A stretch of 64,000 nucleotides of DNA from JAFEDN01 sp963832945 (lineage in GTDB: Bacteria; Pseudomonadota; Gammaproteobacteria; Coxiellales; Coxiellaceae): the NCBI GenBank assembly GCA_963832945.1, contig CAWHVV010000006.1, positions 1-64,000 on the forward strand. Reading direction: 5' to 3'. A program made the position numbers and the translations under genes. Positions 26,837 to 35,864 of the stretch are shown one piece after another; the first letter of the stretch is position 1; each line of letters starts with the position of its first letter. Under the pieces are notes generated by a model. The model was not told where the DNA came from. It worked only from the letters and a program-made list of their open reading frames with translations, and did no database searches.

Positions 26837-27448
26837 ATGACTAATCCGAATAAACCCGGCGCGCAATCCGCCGATAAGTGGCAGAAAATTGCTGAAGAAG
26901 CCGAGAAACAGGCTGAGGCTGAAGAATCCGGCCAGGCGAACGCAAAAAGTGATACTCAGGGGGAACTGGAATTCTCCACCCGTCAGCAGCTCGAAGACCA
27001 GCTCAACATGCTGGAGCGTCAGCTTAATGAAGCCAAACTCCAGGCGGCCCGCTCGCAGGCGGAACTGGAAAACGTCCGCAGACGAGCGGAACGGGACGTC
27101 AGCAACGCCCACAAATACGGTGTGGAACAGCTCATCAACGCCTTATTACCGGTGGTCGACGGACTGGTTCGTGGCCTCGAAAGCGGCGATCACTTTGACC
27201 CGAAGGTTCAGGCGCTCCATGCCGGCATGCAATTAACTTTGGACCTGCTGTACAAAGCCCTGGCCAAATTTGGAGTAGAGATTATCAATCCGGCTACCGG
27301 CGACGCCTTCAATCCCGGGCTGCATGAAGCTGTTGGGGTGCAAAAAATCCCTGGAACCGCGCCCAACACGATCATTCAGGTTTTACAAAAGGGCTGTCAG
27401 TTGCATGGCCGGGTACTTCGCGCCGCCATGGTAATGGTCGCAGGATAG
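26837..27448 (+). CDS. grpE: Nucleotide exchange factor GrpE
   Basis: GrpE releases ADP from DnaK and acts as a thermosensor. The product has 203 residues. A polar N-terminal tail leads into a long helix (LEDQLNMLERQLNEAKLQAARSQ region, residues ~50-95) and the conserved RRRAERDVSNAHKYGVEQLINALLPVVDGL. The C-terminal beta domain shows INPATGDAFNPGLHEAVGVQ and VLQKGCQLHGRVLRAAMVMV. A strong AGGAGGT ribosome site precedes ATG 26837. It is the first gene of the grpE-dnaK-dnaJ chaperone set. Confidence 0.97.
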   Translation: MTNPNKPGAQSADKWQKIAEEAEKQAEAEESGQANAKSDTQGELEFSTRQQLEDQLNMLERQLNEAKLQAARSQAELENVRRRAERDVSNAHKYGVEQLINALLPVVDGLVRGLESGDHFDPKVQALHAGMQLTLDLLYKALAKFGVEIINPATGDAFNPGLHEAVGVQKIPGTAPNTIIQVLQKGCQLHGRVLRAAMVMVAG

Positions 27449-27449
27449 A

Positions 27450-27477
27450 CTTGAAATTATCAATGCCGCCCCCATTT
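27450..27477 (+). promoter_or_regulatory. Consensus sigma-32 promoter of dnaK-dnaJ
   Basis: CTTGAAA at 27450-27456, a 13-base spacer, and CCCCATTT at 27470-27477 match the heat-shock sigma factor consensus without a visible mismatch. The site begins one base after the grpE stop and 68 bases before dnaK, so dnaKJ can be induced independently of grpE. Confidence 0.88.
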
Positions 27478-27544
27478 GCTGAGTAGAACATTTTTTTGAG
27501 CGGGCATTAAATTCCCATAACCATTTTTTAGAGAGGAACGATGT

Positions 27545-29500
27545 ATGAGCAGTAAAATTATTGGTATCGACTTAGGAACGACGAACTCCTGCGTGGCAAT
27601 CATGGAAGGAGGCAAAGTGCGTGTTATTGAAAATGCCGAGGGTTCCCGCACCACACCTTCGATCGTCGCATACGGTAAGGACGGCCAACCACTGGTAGGC
27701 GCGGCTGCCAAGCGTCAGGCGGTTACCAATCCGCATAATACGCTATACGCGATCAAGCGTCTGATTGGCCGCAAATTCAAAGACGATGTTGTCCAGAAAG
27801 ACATTAAAATGGTCCCCTACAAAATTGTCGAAGCGAACAACGGCGACGCCTGGGTTGAAGTTAACGGCGAAAAACTGTCGCCGCAGCAGATTTCCGCGCA
27901 AATTCTCATGAAGATGAAAAAAACCGCCGAAGATTATTTGGGTGAACCCGTTACCCAGGCGGTGATCACCGTACCGGCTTATTTTAACGATTCGCAGCGC
28001 CAGGCCACCAAAGATGCCGGCAAAATCGCCGGACTGGAAGTCAAACGCATCATCAACGAACCCACCGCCGCGGCGCTGGCTTATGGTATGGATAAGAAAA
28101 AAGGCGACACCAAAATCGCAGTATACGATTTAGGAGGCGGTACTTTTGATATTTCCATTATTGAAATCGCCGAAGTCGATGGCGAACATCAGTTTGAAGT
28201 GTTGGCCACGAACGGCGATACATTTCTCGGTGGTGAAGATTTCGATTTACGCTTAATTGATTATCTGGCGGATGAATTTAAAAAAGAAACCGGAATTGAT
28301 TTCCACACGGACCCATTAGCGTTGCAGCGTTTAAAGGAAGCCGCGGAAAAAGCCAAAATTGAACTGTCTTCAGCGCAGCAGACAGATGTCAACTTGCCCT
28401 ATATCACTGCCGACGCCAATGGACCCAAGCATTTAAATATTCGCATCACCCGCGCTAAACTGGAATCTTTGGTGGAAGATTTGATTCAACGCACCATGGA
28501 GCCCTGTAAAATCGCCATTAAAGATGCCGGGCTTAAACTTTCCGAGATTAACGATGTTATTTTAGTCGGTGGTCAAACCCGTATGCCGAAAGTTCAGGAA
28601 GTGGTTAAAAATTATTTCGGCAAAGAGCCGCGTCACGACGTCAATCCTGACGAAGCGGTGGCGATTGGCGCAGCGATTCAGGGCGCGGTATTATCGGGTG
28701 AAGTGAAAGACGTGTTGCTGCTGGATGTGACGCCGCTCTCTCTGGGTATTGAAACCATGGGTGGTGTAATGACGAAACTCATTGAAAAGAATACCACCAT
28801 CCCCACCAAAACCTCGCAGGTATTTTCAACGGCGGACGATAATCAAACCGCGGTGACTATCCACGTATTGCAGGGAGAGCGGGAAATGGCTTCGGCCAAT
28901 AAATCGCTGGGCCGTTTTGATTTGGCCGATATTCCTTCTGCGCCGCGCGGCACGCCGCAAATTGAAGTGACTTTTGATATAGACGCCAACGGTATTCTGC
29001 ATGTATCGGCGAAAGACAAAGCCACCGGCAAGCAGCAGTCGATTCAAATTAAAGCGTCGAGCGGTTTGTCCGATGAAGAAATTCAGAAAATGGTGAAAGA
29101 CGCGGAAGCGAACAAGGAAGCTGACCGCCGTTTCCACGAATTGGTGGACGTGCGTAATAAAGCCGATAATTTGATACACTCTGCCACTAAAACGCTGGCT
29201 GATTTAGGCGCTGAAGTGCCTGAGGATGATCGTAAAGCCGTTGAAAAACTCATCGAGGAATTAAAGACCCTGATCAAAGGTGATGATAAAGCCGCGATTG
29301 AAGCCAAAACCAGCGAGCTTTCTGAACGCTATTCCAAACTTGCCGAGCGCGCCGCTGCGAAAAAACAGCAGGGCGGTGGAGAAGCCGGTGGTGAAACCGG
29401 CGGCGCTCAAACCCAGGAAGGTGAAAAATCGGCATCCGGTAAAGAAGACGTTGTGGATGCTGAATTTGAAGAAGTTAAAGATGAGAAGAAGAAAAATTAA
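27545..29500 (+). CDS. dnaK: Molecular chaperone DnaK (Hsp70)
   Basis: DnaK has 651 residues. The nucleotide-binding domain has IGIDLGTTNSCVAIMEGGK at the start, DLGGGTFDISI near residue 195 and VGGQTRMPKVQ near 340. The linker is VLLLDVTPLSLGIE, the substrate domain follows, and a Gly/Gln-rich tail ends in acidic VVDAEFEEVKDEKKKN. ATG 27545 is used, after GAGAGGA at 27529; an ATG at 27541 is out of frame and stops after four codons. The dnaJ start follows the stop with no gap. It works with GrpE and DnaJ in protein folding and stress recovery. Confidence 0.98.
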   Translation: MSSKIIGIDLGTTNSCVAIMEGGKVRVIENAEGSRTTPSIVAYGKDGQPLVGAAAKRQAVTNPHNTLYAIKRLIGRKFKDDVVQKDIKMVPYKIVEANNGDAWVEVNGEKLSPQQISAQILMKMKKTAEDYLGEPVTQAVITVPAYFNDSQRQATKDAGKIAGLEVKRIINEPTAAALAYGMDKKKGDTKIAVYDLGGGTFDISIIEIAEVDGEHQFEVLATNGDTFLGGEDFDLRLIDYLADEFKKETGIDFHTDPLALQRLKEAAEKAKIELSSAQQTDVNLPYITADANGPKHLNIRITRAKLESLVEDLIQRTMEPCKIAIKDAGLKLSEINDVILVGGQTRMPKVQEVVKNYFGKEPRHDVNPDEAVAIGAAIQGAVLSGEVKDVLLLDVTPLSLGIETMGGVMTKLIEKNTTIPTKTSQVFSTADDNQTAVTIHVLQGEREMASANKSLGRFDLADIPSAPRGTPQIEVTFDIDANGILHVSAKDKATGKQQSIQIKASSGLSDEEIQKMVKDAEANKEADRRFHELVDVRNKADNLIHSATKTLADLGAEVPEDDRKAVEKLIEELKTLIKGDDKAAIEAKTSELSERYSKLAERAAAKKQQGGGEAGGETGGAQTQEGEKSASGKEDVVDAEFEEVKDEKKKN

Positions 29501-30628
29501 ATGTCAACCACTGAAGACTATTATGAGATACTCGGCGTCGCTCGTAACGCCAGTGCTGCCGACATTAAAAAAGCTTATCGACGTCATGCGATGAAATATC
29601 ACCCGGACCGAAATCCGGGTGATCACACCGCCGAAGCCCAATTTAAAAAGATCAACGAAGCCTACAATATTTTGTCGGATGAAACCAAACGTTCCGCATA
29701 CGATCAGTTTGGCCATGCCGGGGTGGACCCGTCGCGTGGCGGCGGCGCTGGTGGGTTTGGTTTTCAGGATGTCGGCGATATATTTGGTGATATCTTCGGT
29801 GACATCTTCGGAGGCGGCAGGGGGCGGCAGAAGTCGGAGCGTGGGTCTGATCTGGTTTATGAGATTCTGCTGGATTTAGAAGAAGCGGTGCGAGGCATTA
29901 CCAAAACCATCAAGATTCCCACATTGGTGAATTGCGAGGAGTGTGAGGGCAGCGGCGCTAAAAAAGGCAGTAAGCCTGTTACCTGTAAAACCTGTAATGG
30001 TAGCGGTCAGGTTCGGATGCAACACGGTTTTATCGCTGTTCAGCAAACCTGTTCCACCTGCCATGGCCGGGGCCAGGTCATCAGTGATCCCTGCCGGAAA
30101 TGCCACGGCCAGGGGCGTGTCCAGCAGGAAAAGACTTTATCGGTGAAAATCCCTCCCGGTGTAGACAATGGCGACCGGGTCCGTTTAGCAGGCGAGGGCG
30201 AAGCGGGAGGTGCGGGTGCGCCTTCAGGCGATTTATACGTGCAAGTACGCGTGCGCGAACACGCAATTTTTTCCCGGCAGGAGAACGATCTCTACACAGA
30301 AGTGCCGGTCAGTTTTATTACCGCGGTATTAGGTGGAGATATCACCGTTCCTACCCTTGCTGGTCAGGTGAATTTAGCCATTCCGGCAGAAAGCCAAACC
30401 GGCAAGATGTTTCGATTGCGCGGCAAAGGTGTGAGAGCGTTGCGCAGCGGAGCAGTAGGCGATTTATTGTGCCGGATTGTGGTCGAAACCCCGGTCCACT
30501 TAAACGACCGGCAAAAGGAAATACTGCGCGAGTTTGAAACCGAATTAACGAAAGACGGTAAAAATCACAGCCCCAAAGCCCAAACCTGGTTCGATGCCGT
30601 CAAGCGTTTCTTCGCACATGACAAATAA
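29501..30628 (+). CDS. dnaJ: Chaperone DnaJ (Hsp40)
   Basis: DnaJ delivers clients to DnaK and stimulates its ATPase. It has 375 residues, with a J domain with HPD at residues 34-36, a Gly/Phe-rich linker with repeated FGDIFGD, four zinc-binding CxxCxGxG repeats (CEECEGSG, CKTCNGSG, CSTCHGRG, CRKCHGQG) at ~140-205, and a C-terminal client-binding domain. It starts on the base after the dnaK stop, so it is co-translated with it. Confidence 0.98.
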   Translation: MSTTEDYYEILGVARNASAADIKKAYRRHAMKYHPDRNPGDHTAEAQFKKINEAYNILSDETKRSAYDQFGHAGVDPSRGGGAGGFGFQDVGDIFGDIFGDIFGGGRGRQKSERGSDLVYEILLDLEEAVRGITKTIKIPTLVNCEECEGSGAKKGSKPVTCKTCNGSGQVRMQHGFIAVQQTCSTCHGRGQVISDPCRKCHGQGRVQQEKTLSVKIPPGVDNGDRVRLAGEGEAGGAGAPSGDLYVQVRVREHAIFSRQENDLYTEVPVSFITAVLGGDITVPTLAGQVNLAIPAESQTGKMFRLRGKGVRALRSGAVGDLLCRIVVETPVHLNDRQKEILREFETELTKDGKNHSPKAQTWFDAVKRFFAHDK

Positions 30629-30641
30629 AGAACTAATACTT

Positions 30642-30796
30642 TTTCAATTTAATTCTGACCGATTCCTCCCTCTCCCCCGTACTCGGGGGAGAGGGCTGGG
30701 GTGAGGGGGATTGCTTAAAACCCTCACCCTAACCCTCTCCCACAAGTGGGAGAGGGAATAGGAAGTCTGAGTCAATCGGTCAGAATTAAATTGAAA
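30642..30796. repeat. MITE-like element with perfect 23-bp terminal inverted repeats
   Basis: The terminal repeat TTTCAATTTAATTCTGACCG... covers 30642-30664 and pairs exactly with 30774-30796. The interior is built from CCCTCTCCC / GGGAGAGGG and CCCTCACCC / GGGTGAGGG blocks that fold into two more hairpins, a composition seen in dispersed repeats of many gammaproteobacteria. It sits between dnaJ and a convergent unknown gene and would act as a transcription terminator in both directions. No clear target duplication was seen. Confidence 0.85.
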
Positions 30797-30806
30797 CGCT
30801 ACTCAC

Positions 30807-31637
30807 TTATAATGCAGATACTGGGGAGATATCTATAGTGTTATCCTCTTCCATTGGAAAACTTTCTTCTGCATAATTCTTCAAAATTTTATAAATTTTT
30901 GGTTTCTGATCGGCATATTGGATTTCAACATCAATAATGTAGAATTTTTTCTGCCATTCAGTACGATTATTAGAAATAGTCATTTCATTTTTAGTGAACG
31001 TATCGTTAAAAATAACTCTTAGCGGTTCTTTAAAGATATTTTCTATGATGCCTTTGTTGCCTGTATTGGTTTGGGTAAAGTTGGTTTGAACCCAGTAAAA
31101 CAATTGCTTTTCCTTAATGAAGGCTTCTTTTTCATTTAAAATTTTTTCAATATTATTTTTTATCTCTCTGGCTTCATTTCCATTAAAATGACCATTCATA
31201 TAAATGGGGCCATGATTTGTAATTTCTTTTGCGGCAAAATTTATGGAGTCTTGCGCGTTGGAAATAATTTGAGTGACCTCCCGAAAGTCTTTATAGTCAT
31301 GAATGGAAGGCGTCGGTAAATAATCTTCGCCTGATGAGCCCGCTTCTTCTTTTTGATGTTCACTAAATGTCGCAATCAGAAACTTGATGTATTTGCAGAA
31401 CTGAATAATATTATTAACATTGCTCAGTATGGGTATAGGACTTGCACACATCAGAGTAATGAGATCAATTTCAATGGATGATTTTTTAATTTCTCTAACC
31501 AGTAATTTGGCTTCTTTAGCGTTATTATTGAATCTGGAATAGATTTTTGCCAGGGAATTAAGCCCTCTGGTTAAATCATAGAGATCTATTGCATCCTTAT
31601 GGCTAATTTTAATTGTGAGCTTTATATTATTTTCCAT
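30807..31637 (-). CDS. Unknown protein, 276 aa
   Basis: I recognise no family. I take ATG 31637 (MENNIKLTIKISHKDA) because AGGAA lies 9 bases upstream; a TTG at 31643 is weaker. The N-terminus alternates beta-strand and helix with the pattern TIKISHKDAIDLYDLTRGLNSLAKIYSRF then IKKSSIEIDLITLMC, followed by a short hydrophobic stretch (ASPIPILSNVNNIIQFC). The C-terminal part (residues ~215-260) is predicted beta-rich from its alternation. It is AT-rich compared with dnaJ, which suggests acquisition. Confidence 0.75.
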   Translation of the reverse strand: MENNIKLTIKISHKDAIDLYDLTRGLNSLAKIYSRFNNNAKEAKLLVREIKKSSIEIDLITLMCASPIPILSNVNNIIQFCKYIKFLIATFSEHQKEEAGSSGEDYLPTPSIHDYKDFREVTQIISNAQDSINFAAKEITNHGPIYMNGHFNGNEAREIKNNIEKILNEKEAFIKEKQLFYWVQTNFTQTNTGNKGIIENIFKEPLRVIFNDTFTKNEMTISNNRTEWQKKFYIIDVEIQYADQKPKIYKILKNYAEESFPMEEDNTIDISPVSAL

Positions 31638-31719
31638 GCTCAAAATTCCTGGTTATAAATAATCAATACATTATATATCTTGAGAGTTGTCAATGTCAAA
31701 TTTGGTTTTATTGGTTTTA

Positions 31720-32652
31720 CTAGAGAACATGTTCTTCGATGTGCGATATTTTTTCAGGTTTGGCGAATACGGTCAGTAAATCCTGTAATAAACCCGAGAG
31801 GGTCTCGGTCATCATAAAAAAATCCGCCATGAATTTTTGCTGGCGGGTTTCGGCTTCCATTTCTTTGACCTGGTCGATCAGTTCGTCCTCGAATTTAATG
31901 CCGCGCAGGGTAAAATCGTCCGACAGAACAAAGCGGATACTGTCCCGCCACATTAAGGCAATCTGTTTGAGTTCGCAGCCGTCTTTTATAAAATCATGGA
32001 TACTGTTGACGAACAAATCCTGCTGCTGGCAGCGGATTATACGGGTTTTTTGCTGGGCGTCCTGTAGTACGCCTTTTTTTTCAATGCTGAATGCTTCAGG
32101 ATAATCCTTATTTTTGATCCATTGCGTAATCACCGGCGGAATTTTATGAATTTCAAAACAGTTAAGCGATTCGCTCACAGACTTTTTAAACAATGATAAA
32201 AATTGTTCGGTTTTCTTTTTGTTGGTGGACCCCAGCACCAGCCAATTATTTTTAATATCGATATAAGCATAAATCCGCGTAAATTTACTGAAGGAGCGCG
32301 GTAGCAAAGTCATAATCACTTCGTCTTTTAAAGAATTTTTTTCTTTTTTCCCCAGCTTGCGGCTTCTCGCGGCTTCCAGTTGTCTGACTTTTTCCTGCAG
32401 CTCCTGGCGCACCACCGCAGCGGGTAAAATTCTTTCCTCTACCTGCATACAAATCATTAGCCGGTTGTTAATTTGCTCCACCAGCGAGGCATTGGACTCA
32501 TCAACCGGCGCAACCCATCCGGCGCTGATCGGAATGGACGGTAAACACGGTTGGAACAGCAGTAATTGCAGCCGTTCCACCAATTGATCATAAAAAAAGC
32601 CCGACGAAGGCTTTAATTGAAATAACTGAATTTGTTTAAACAACATCATCAT
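31720..32652 (-). CDS. rdgC: Recombination-associated protein RdgC
   Basis: RdgC is a ring-shaped, non-specific DNA-binding protein that modulates RecA. It has 310 residues. The ILPAAVVRQELQEKVRQLE block, KKEKNSLKDEVIMTLLPRSFSKF, and near the C-terminus FVLSDDFTLRGIKFEDELIDQ and ADFFMMTETLSGLLQDLL match the family along the full length. Three consecutive ATGs start it at 32652; the third (32646, MLFKQ) best matches relatives. It is a lone gene between unknown genes. Confidence 0.94.
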   Translation of the reverse strand: MMMLFKQIQLFQLKPSSGFFYDQLVERLQLLLFQPCLPSIPISAGWVAPVDESNASLVEQINNRLMICMQVEERILPAAVVRQELQEKVRQLEAARSRKLGKKEKNSLKDEVIMTLLPRSFSKFTRIYAYIDIKNNWLVLGSTNKKKTEQFLSLFKKSVSESLNCFEIHKIPPVITQWIKNKDYPEAFSIEKKGVLQDAQQKTRIIRCQQQDLFVNSIHDFIKDGCELKQIALMWRDSIRFVLSDDFTLRGIKFEDELIDQVKEMEAETRQQKFMADFFMMTETLSGLLQDLLTVFAKPEKISHIEEHVL

Positions 32653-32796
32653 TCTCGCGTGGTTCAGGCGATGGAAACAATCTAGGGGAAACTATACCAC
32701 ATTTCCCCATAGATATGTCTACGTTGGGCCTGAGTAATTTACATGTTCTTTTGACTCAGGAAAAAAAAGCCAAACTACACAAAATGCGGACTTTCT

Positions 32797-32874
32797 ACGT
32801 GTCATTCCAGCGAAAGCTGGAATCCACTCTTCCCGTGCAGCCCATGGATTCCAGCTTTCGCTGGAATGACACGT
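32797..32874. repeat. Perfect 30-bp inverted repeat (dispersed palindrome family)
   Basis: The left arm at 32797-32826 begins ACGTGTCATTCCAGCGAAAG and is exactly complementary to 32845-32874, with an 18-base loop. Each arm contains its own small palindrome (TTCCAGCGAAAGCTGGAA). GTCATTCCAGCGAAAGCTGG-type repeats are widespread in proteobacterial genomes. It lies in the 357-base gap between rdgC and the next gene; the rest of that gap (to 33009) shows only a CCCCCTAATCCCCC tract. Confidence 0.9.
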
Positions 32875-33009
32875 AACGGGGTTTTGTTTAATGCCGCGAA
32901 GTATAAATTCCGGTTCCGCAGGAGGAGGTTAGGAGAGATTTTTATATACAAAATCCCCCTAATCCCCCTTTTTCAAAAAATGCTCTCTAAAAAAAATGAC
33001 TACTATATC

Positions 33010-33780
33010 TCAACCATTTGTTATAGTGAGTATTACATTATCAGTAGTATCCTCTTTTTTTTCGAAAAATGTTTCTTCCATACTAATTTTTCTGTGCGGT
33101 TTAGAATTTTCAGTAGAATCTACTTTACTGATTGAAATATTCGTATAAGCTCGAATTTTTTGAATTTCTTCTTTAAATTCATCAGATCTGTGGTTGAATT
33201 TCTGACAGTCATCTTCGTGTTTCTGCAGAAATTCCAGAGCATTATAAAAATCGGCAGTTTTATATCTTCCTCTCGCCAGAGGAGCGGAACGATTATGATT
33301 ATAGAGTATGAGGGTTACCTCAGATAAATCGACTCCTTTTCGATATAATTCATAAAGTGTTCTTCTCATGTGTCGTTTGGCTGGTAAGTAATGCCCACTG
33401 TTCGATGAAATATATTTTAATTTTCCTTTAACTAAATAGAGTTCACCGGATGACACTAAATATCCTCCTGCTAAAAATGAGCCATGCCCAAAAAATCCGA
33501 GGCCATAATTTTTCCATTCAAATCCCAATTTCCCATAGAAATTTCGTTCCTTATCTAAACCAAATAGCATATGGCAGGTATCTTTTAATTCTTCGCGGGC
33601 TAGATAAGAAAATTTTCCGGATTTTATTTCGAGAATATAATTTTTTCTTTGCTGATCATTTAAATAAAGGATACCCACTTTTGCATCTCGTTCTTTTTTT
33701 TCTAATGACACACAGCTGCCCTTTTTTAAATTCCATAAAGAATTTTTTATTTTATCCGATAGTTTACTGTCAAGTCTCAT
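33010..33780 (-). CDS. Unknown protein with SGHYxP motif, 256 aa
   Basis: I cannot assign a family. The product has 256 residues and no signal peptide or membrane span. The core reads GELYLVKGKLKYISSNSGHY then LPAKRHMRRTLYELYRKGVD and LSEVTLILYNH (residues ~108-162). The SGHYxP-x(6-10)-L pattern recalls a motif I have seen in uncharacterised proteins. The C-terminus from ~190 is charged and helical. The gene is AT-rich and, like its neighbours, looks accessory. Start MRLDSKLSD at 33780. Confidence 0.75.
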   Translation of the reverse strand: MRLDSKLSDKIKNSLWNLKKGSCVSLEKKERDAKVGILYLNDQQRKNYILEIKSGKFSYLAREELKDTCHMLFGLDKERNFYGKLGFEWKNYGLGFFGHGSFLAGGYLVSSGELYLVKGKLKYISSNSGHYLPAKRHMRRTLYELYRKGVDLSEVTLILYNHNRSAPLARGRYKTADFYNALEFLQKHEDDCQKFNHRSDEFKEEIQKIRAYTNISISKVDSTENSKPHRKISMEETFFEKKEDTTDNVILTITNG

Positions 33781-34020
33781 AGTTATTTACCTCTTATTTG
33801 TATCACTAGGGATGATTATTCCGCTAAATGGTTTTTTATTAAAATCAATTGATTTTATTATTTCTATAGCTTTTAACTATCATAAATAATGCTATTGAAT
33901 GGTTAGTGAACGCAGTCTGCAGCCCCAGAAGACCTAACTGGCTTCAGGACAAACTTGCATACGGATAGCCTTTTAGGTAAAATAATTATAAAATTCAAAT
34001 AATTAATTCTGGAAAAAATC

Positions 34021-35799
34021 ATGGCCCTGTTGATCAGCGCTCAGTCCCTTAGTAAATCTTACGGTGTTGCGCCACTTTTTACGGATATCTCTTTTGGTGT
34101 CTATGAAGGAGAGCGTCTGGGGTTAATCGGACCGAATGGTTGTGGAAAATCGACCTTATTAAAAATTCTGATGGGAATAGAAACGCCCGATGGCGGTAAA
34201 GTCGTACAGAATCGCCGCGAGCATTTGGTTTATCTCCCGCAGGAAGATACATTCAACGGCAAGGATACCATTCAAAGCATATTATTTGGCGCCAGGGCCG
34301 GCGGTTTGAGTGAATCGGAATGTCAACGCCATATTTGGGAAGTAAGCGGCGAACAAACTTTTAGCGATCTTCAGCAGACTGTCGATGCCCTTTCCGGAGG
34401 CTGGCGCAAGCGTCTGGCGATTGTCCATGCTTTGCTGCAAAAACCCGATTTATTGTTAATGGACGAACCGACCAACCATCTCGATTTGGAAGGCATTTTA
34501 TGGCTGGAAGAACTTTTGAAAAAAGCCGGCTTTGCCTTTGTGCTGGTGAGTCATGATCGCTATTTTTTAGAAAATACCGTGAATTCGATGATGGAGTTAA
34601 ATCGCGCCTATCTGGAAGGCTTTTTAAAAAGCGAAGGCAATTACAGCGATTTTGTTCGGGTGCGTGACGAAGTCCGCGCCGGTCAAACGCAATTGGAGCA
34701 ATCACTGGCAAACCGGATGAGGCGCGAGCAGGAATGGCTGCAGAGAGGACCGAAAGCCCGCACCACCAAGGCGCAATCCCGAATTGATAGCGCGGAAAAA
34801 TTACGGGAAGATTTGCGCAAAGTGTCCGCCAGCAATGCACAACAGCGAACCGCCGGTATTGATTTTGACGCCACCGGGCGCAAAACTAAAATTCTTTTGG
34901 ACGCGCGTCAGATTAAAATGTCGCGTGGCGGAAAGCTGTTATTTGCCAATCTGGACTTAAAGCTCTCTCCGGGTTTTTGTTTAGGATTGATGGGGCAAAA
35001 CGGCAGTGGTAAAAGCACACTTTTAAACCTGCTAAAAGGCGATCTCCTGCCGGAAGCGGGTTCAATTGACCGCGCCGGTCATTTGCGTATCGTCACTTTT
35101 GGACAAAAGCGCGAGCAGCTCAATCAAAATCAGACATTATGGCAGGCGCTGGCGCCGGACAGTGACAGTGTCGTTTATAAAGGCCAGCCTATCCATGTCG
35201 CCGCATGGGCGAAACGTTTTTTATTTCCGCAGGATCAATTACACCAGTCCGTCTCCCGGCTTTCCGGAGGCGAACAGGCGCGGGTGTTAATCGCCAATTT
35301 GATGGTAAAACCCGCCGATATTTTGTTACTGGATGAACCGACCAATGATCTGGACATCCCGACTTTAGAAGTGCTGGAAGAAAGTTTAAGCGAATTTCCA
35401 GGAGCCATTGTATTGATCACCCACGACCGGTTTTTGCTGGACCGCCTTAGCGATCAATTATTATATCTGGACGGCCACGGCAGAGCGGAATTTTTCGCCG
35501 ACTACGCCCAGTGGCGGCAAGCCATGCAAAAACCCGCATCAAAGCCGGCCGCCGTCACTGTTGAAAAACCAGAGCAAATCAACCGCAAAAAACTGTCTTA
35601 TGAGGAACAGAAGGAACTGAGCCGATTACCCGCAAGAATTCAGAAAGCGGAAGCGGAACTGCATGCTTTGCAGGATCAATTAGCGGAGCTGGTGACCCTG
35701 AATGATCAGGCACGCCTGACAAAATTATGCGAACAAATTGAAGCCGCTAAAATCAAAGTAGACGGCCTGTACCACCGCTGGCAGGAGCTGGAATCCTGA
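34021..35799 (+). CDS. uup: ABC-F ATPase Uup
   Basis: Uup is a soluble, ribosome-associated ABC-F protein linked to translation and to precise excision of transposons. It has 592 residues. Two ATPase domains have Walker A GPNGCGKST (residues 37-45) and GQNGSGKST (~325), signatures LSGGWRKR and LSGGEQARV, and Walker B LLLMDEPTNHLDLE and LLLDEPTNDLDIP. The linker EWLQRGPKARTTKAQSR and the C-terminal coiled coil (KLSYEEQKELSRLPARIQKAE) set it apart from EttA and YheS. It is monocistronic. Confidence 0.94.
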   Translation: MALLISAQSLSKSYGVAPLFTDISFGVYEGERLGLIGPNGCGKSTLLKILMGIETPDGGKVVQNRREHLVYLPQEDTFNGKDTIQSILFGARAGGLSESECQRHIWEVSGEQTFSDLQQTVDALSGGWRKRLAIVHALLQKPDLLLMDEPTNHLDLEGILWLEELLKKAGFAFVLVSHDRYFLENTVNSMMELNRAYLEGFLKSEGNYSDFVRVRDEVRAGQTQLEQSLANRMRREQEWLQRGPKARTTKAQSRIDSAEKLREDLRKVSASNAQQRTAGIDFDATGRKTKILLDARQIKMSRGGKLLFANLDLKLSPGFCLGLMGQNGSGKSTLLNLLKGDLLPEAGSIDRAGHLRIVTFGQKREQLNQNQTLWQALAPDSDSVVYKGQPIHVAAWAKRFLFPQDQLHQSVSRLSGGEQARVLIANLMVKPADILLLDEPTNDLDIPTLEVLEESLSEFPGAIVLITHDRFLLDRLSDQLLYLDGHGRAEFFADYAQWRQAMQKPASKPAAVTVEKPEQINRKKLSYEEQKELSRLPARIQKAEAELHALQDQLAELVTLNDQARLTKLCEQIEAAKIKVDGLYHRWQELES

Positions 35800-35823
35800 C
35801 ATCTTCAGCGCTAATGCCCTTCC

Positions 35824-35862
35824 GTGACACAGAGCATCACCAACCATGATGTTCTATGTCAC
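35824..35862. terminator. Bidirectional hairpin between uup and hicB
   Basis: GTGACACAGAGCATCA at 35824-35839 pairs with 35847-35862 across a short loop, with two wobble-type mismatches. It lies between two convergent genes. There is no long T tract on either side, so rho-independent activity is uncertain. Confidence 0.5.
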
Positions 35863-35864
35863 AA

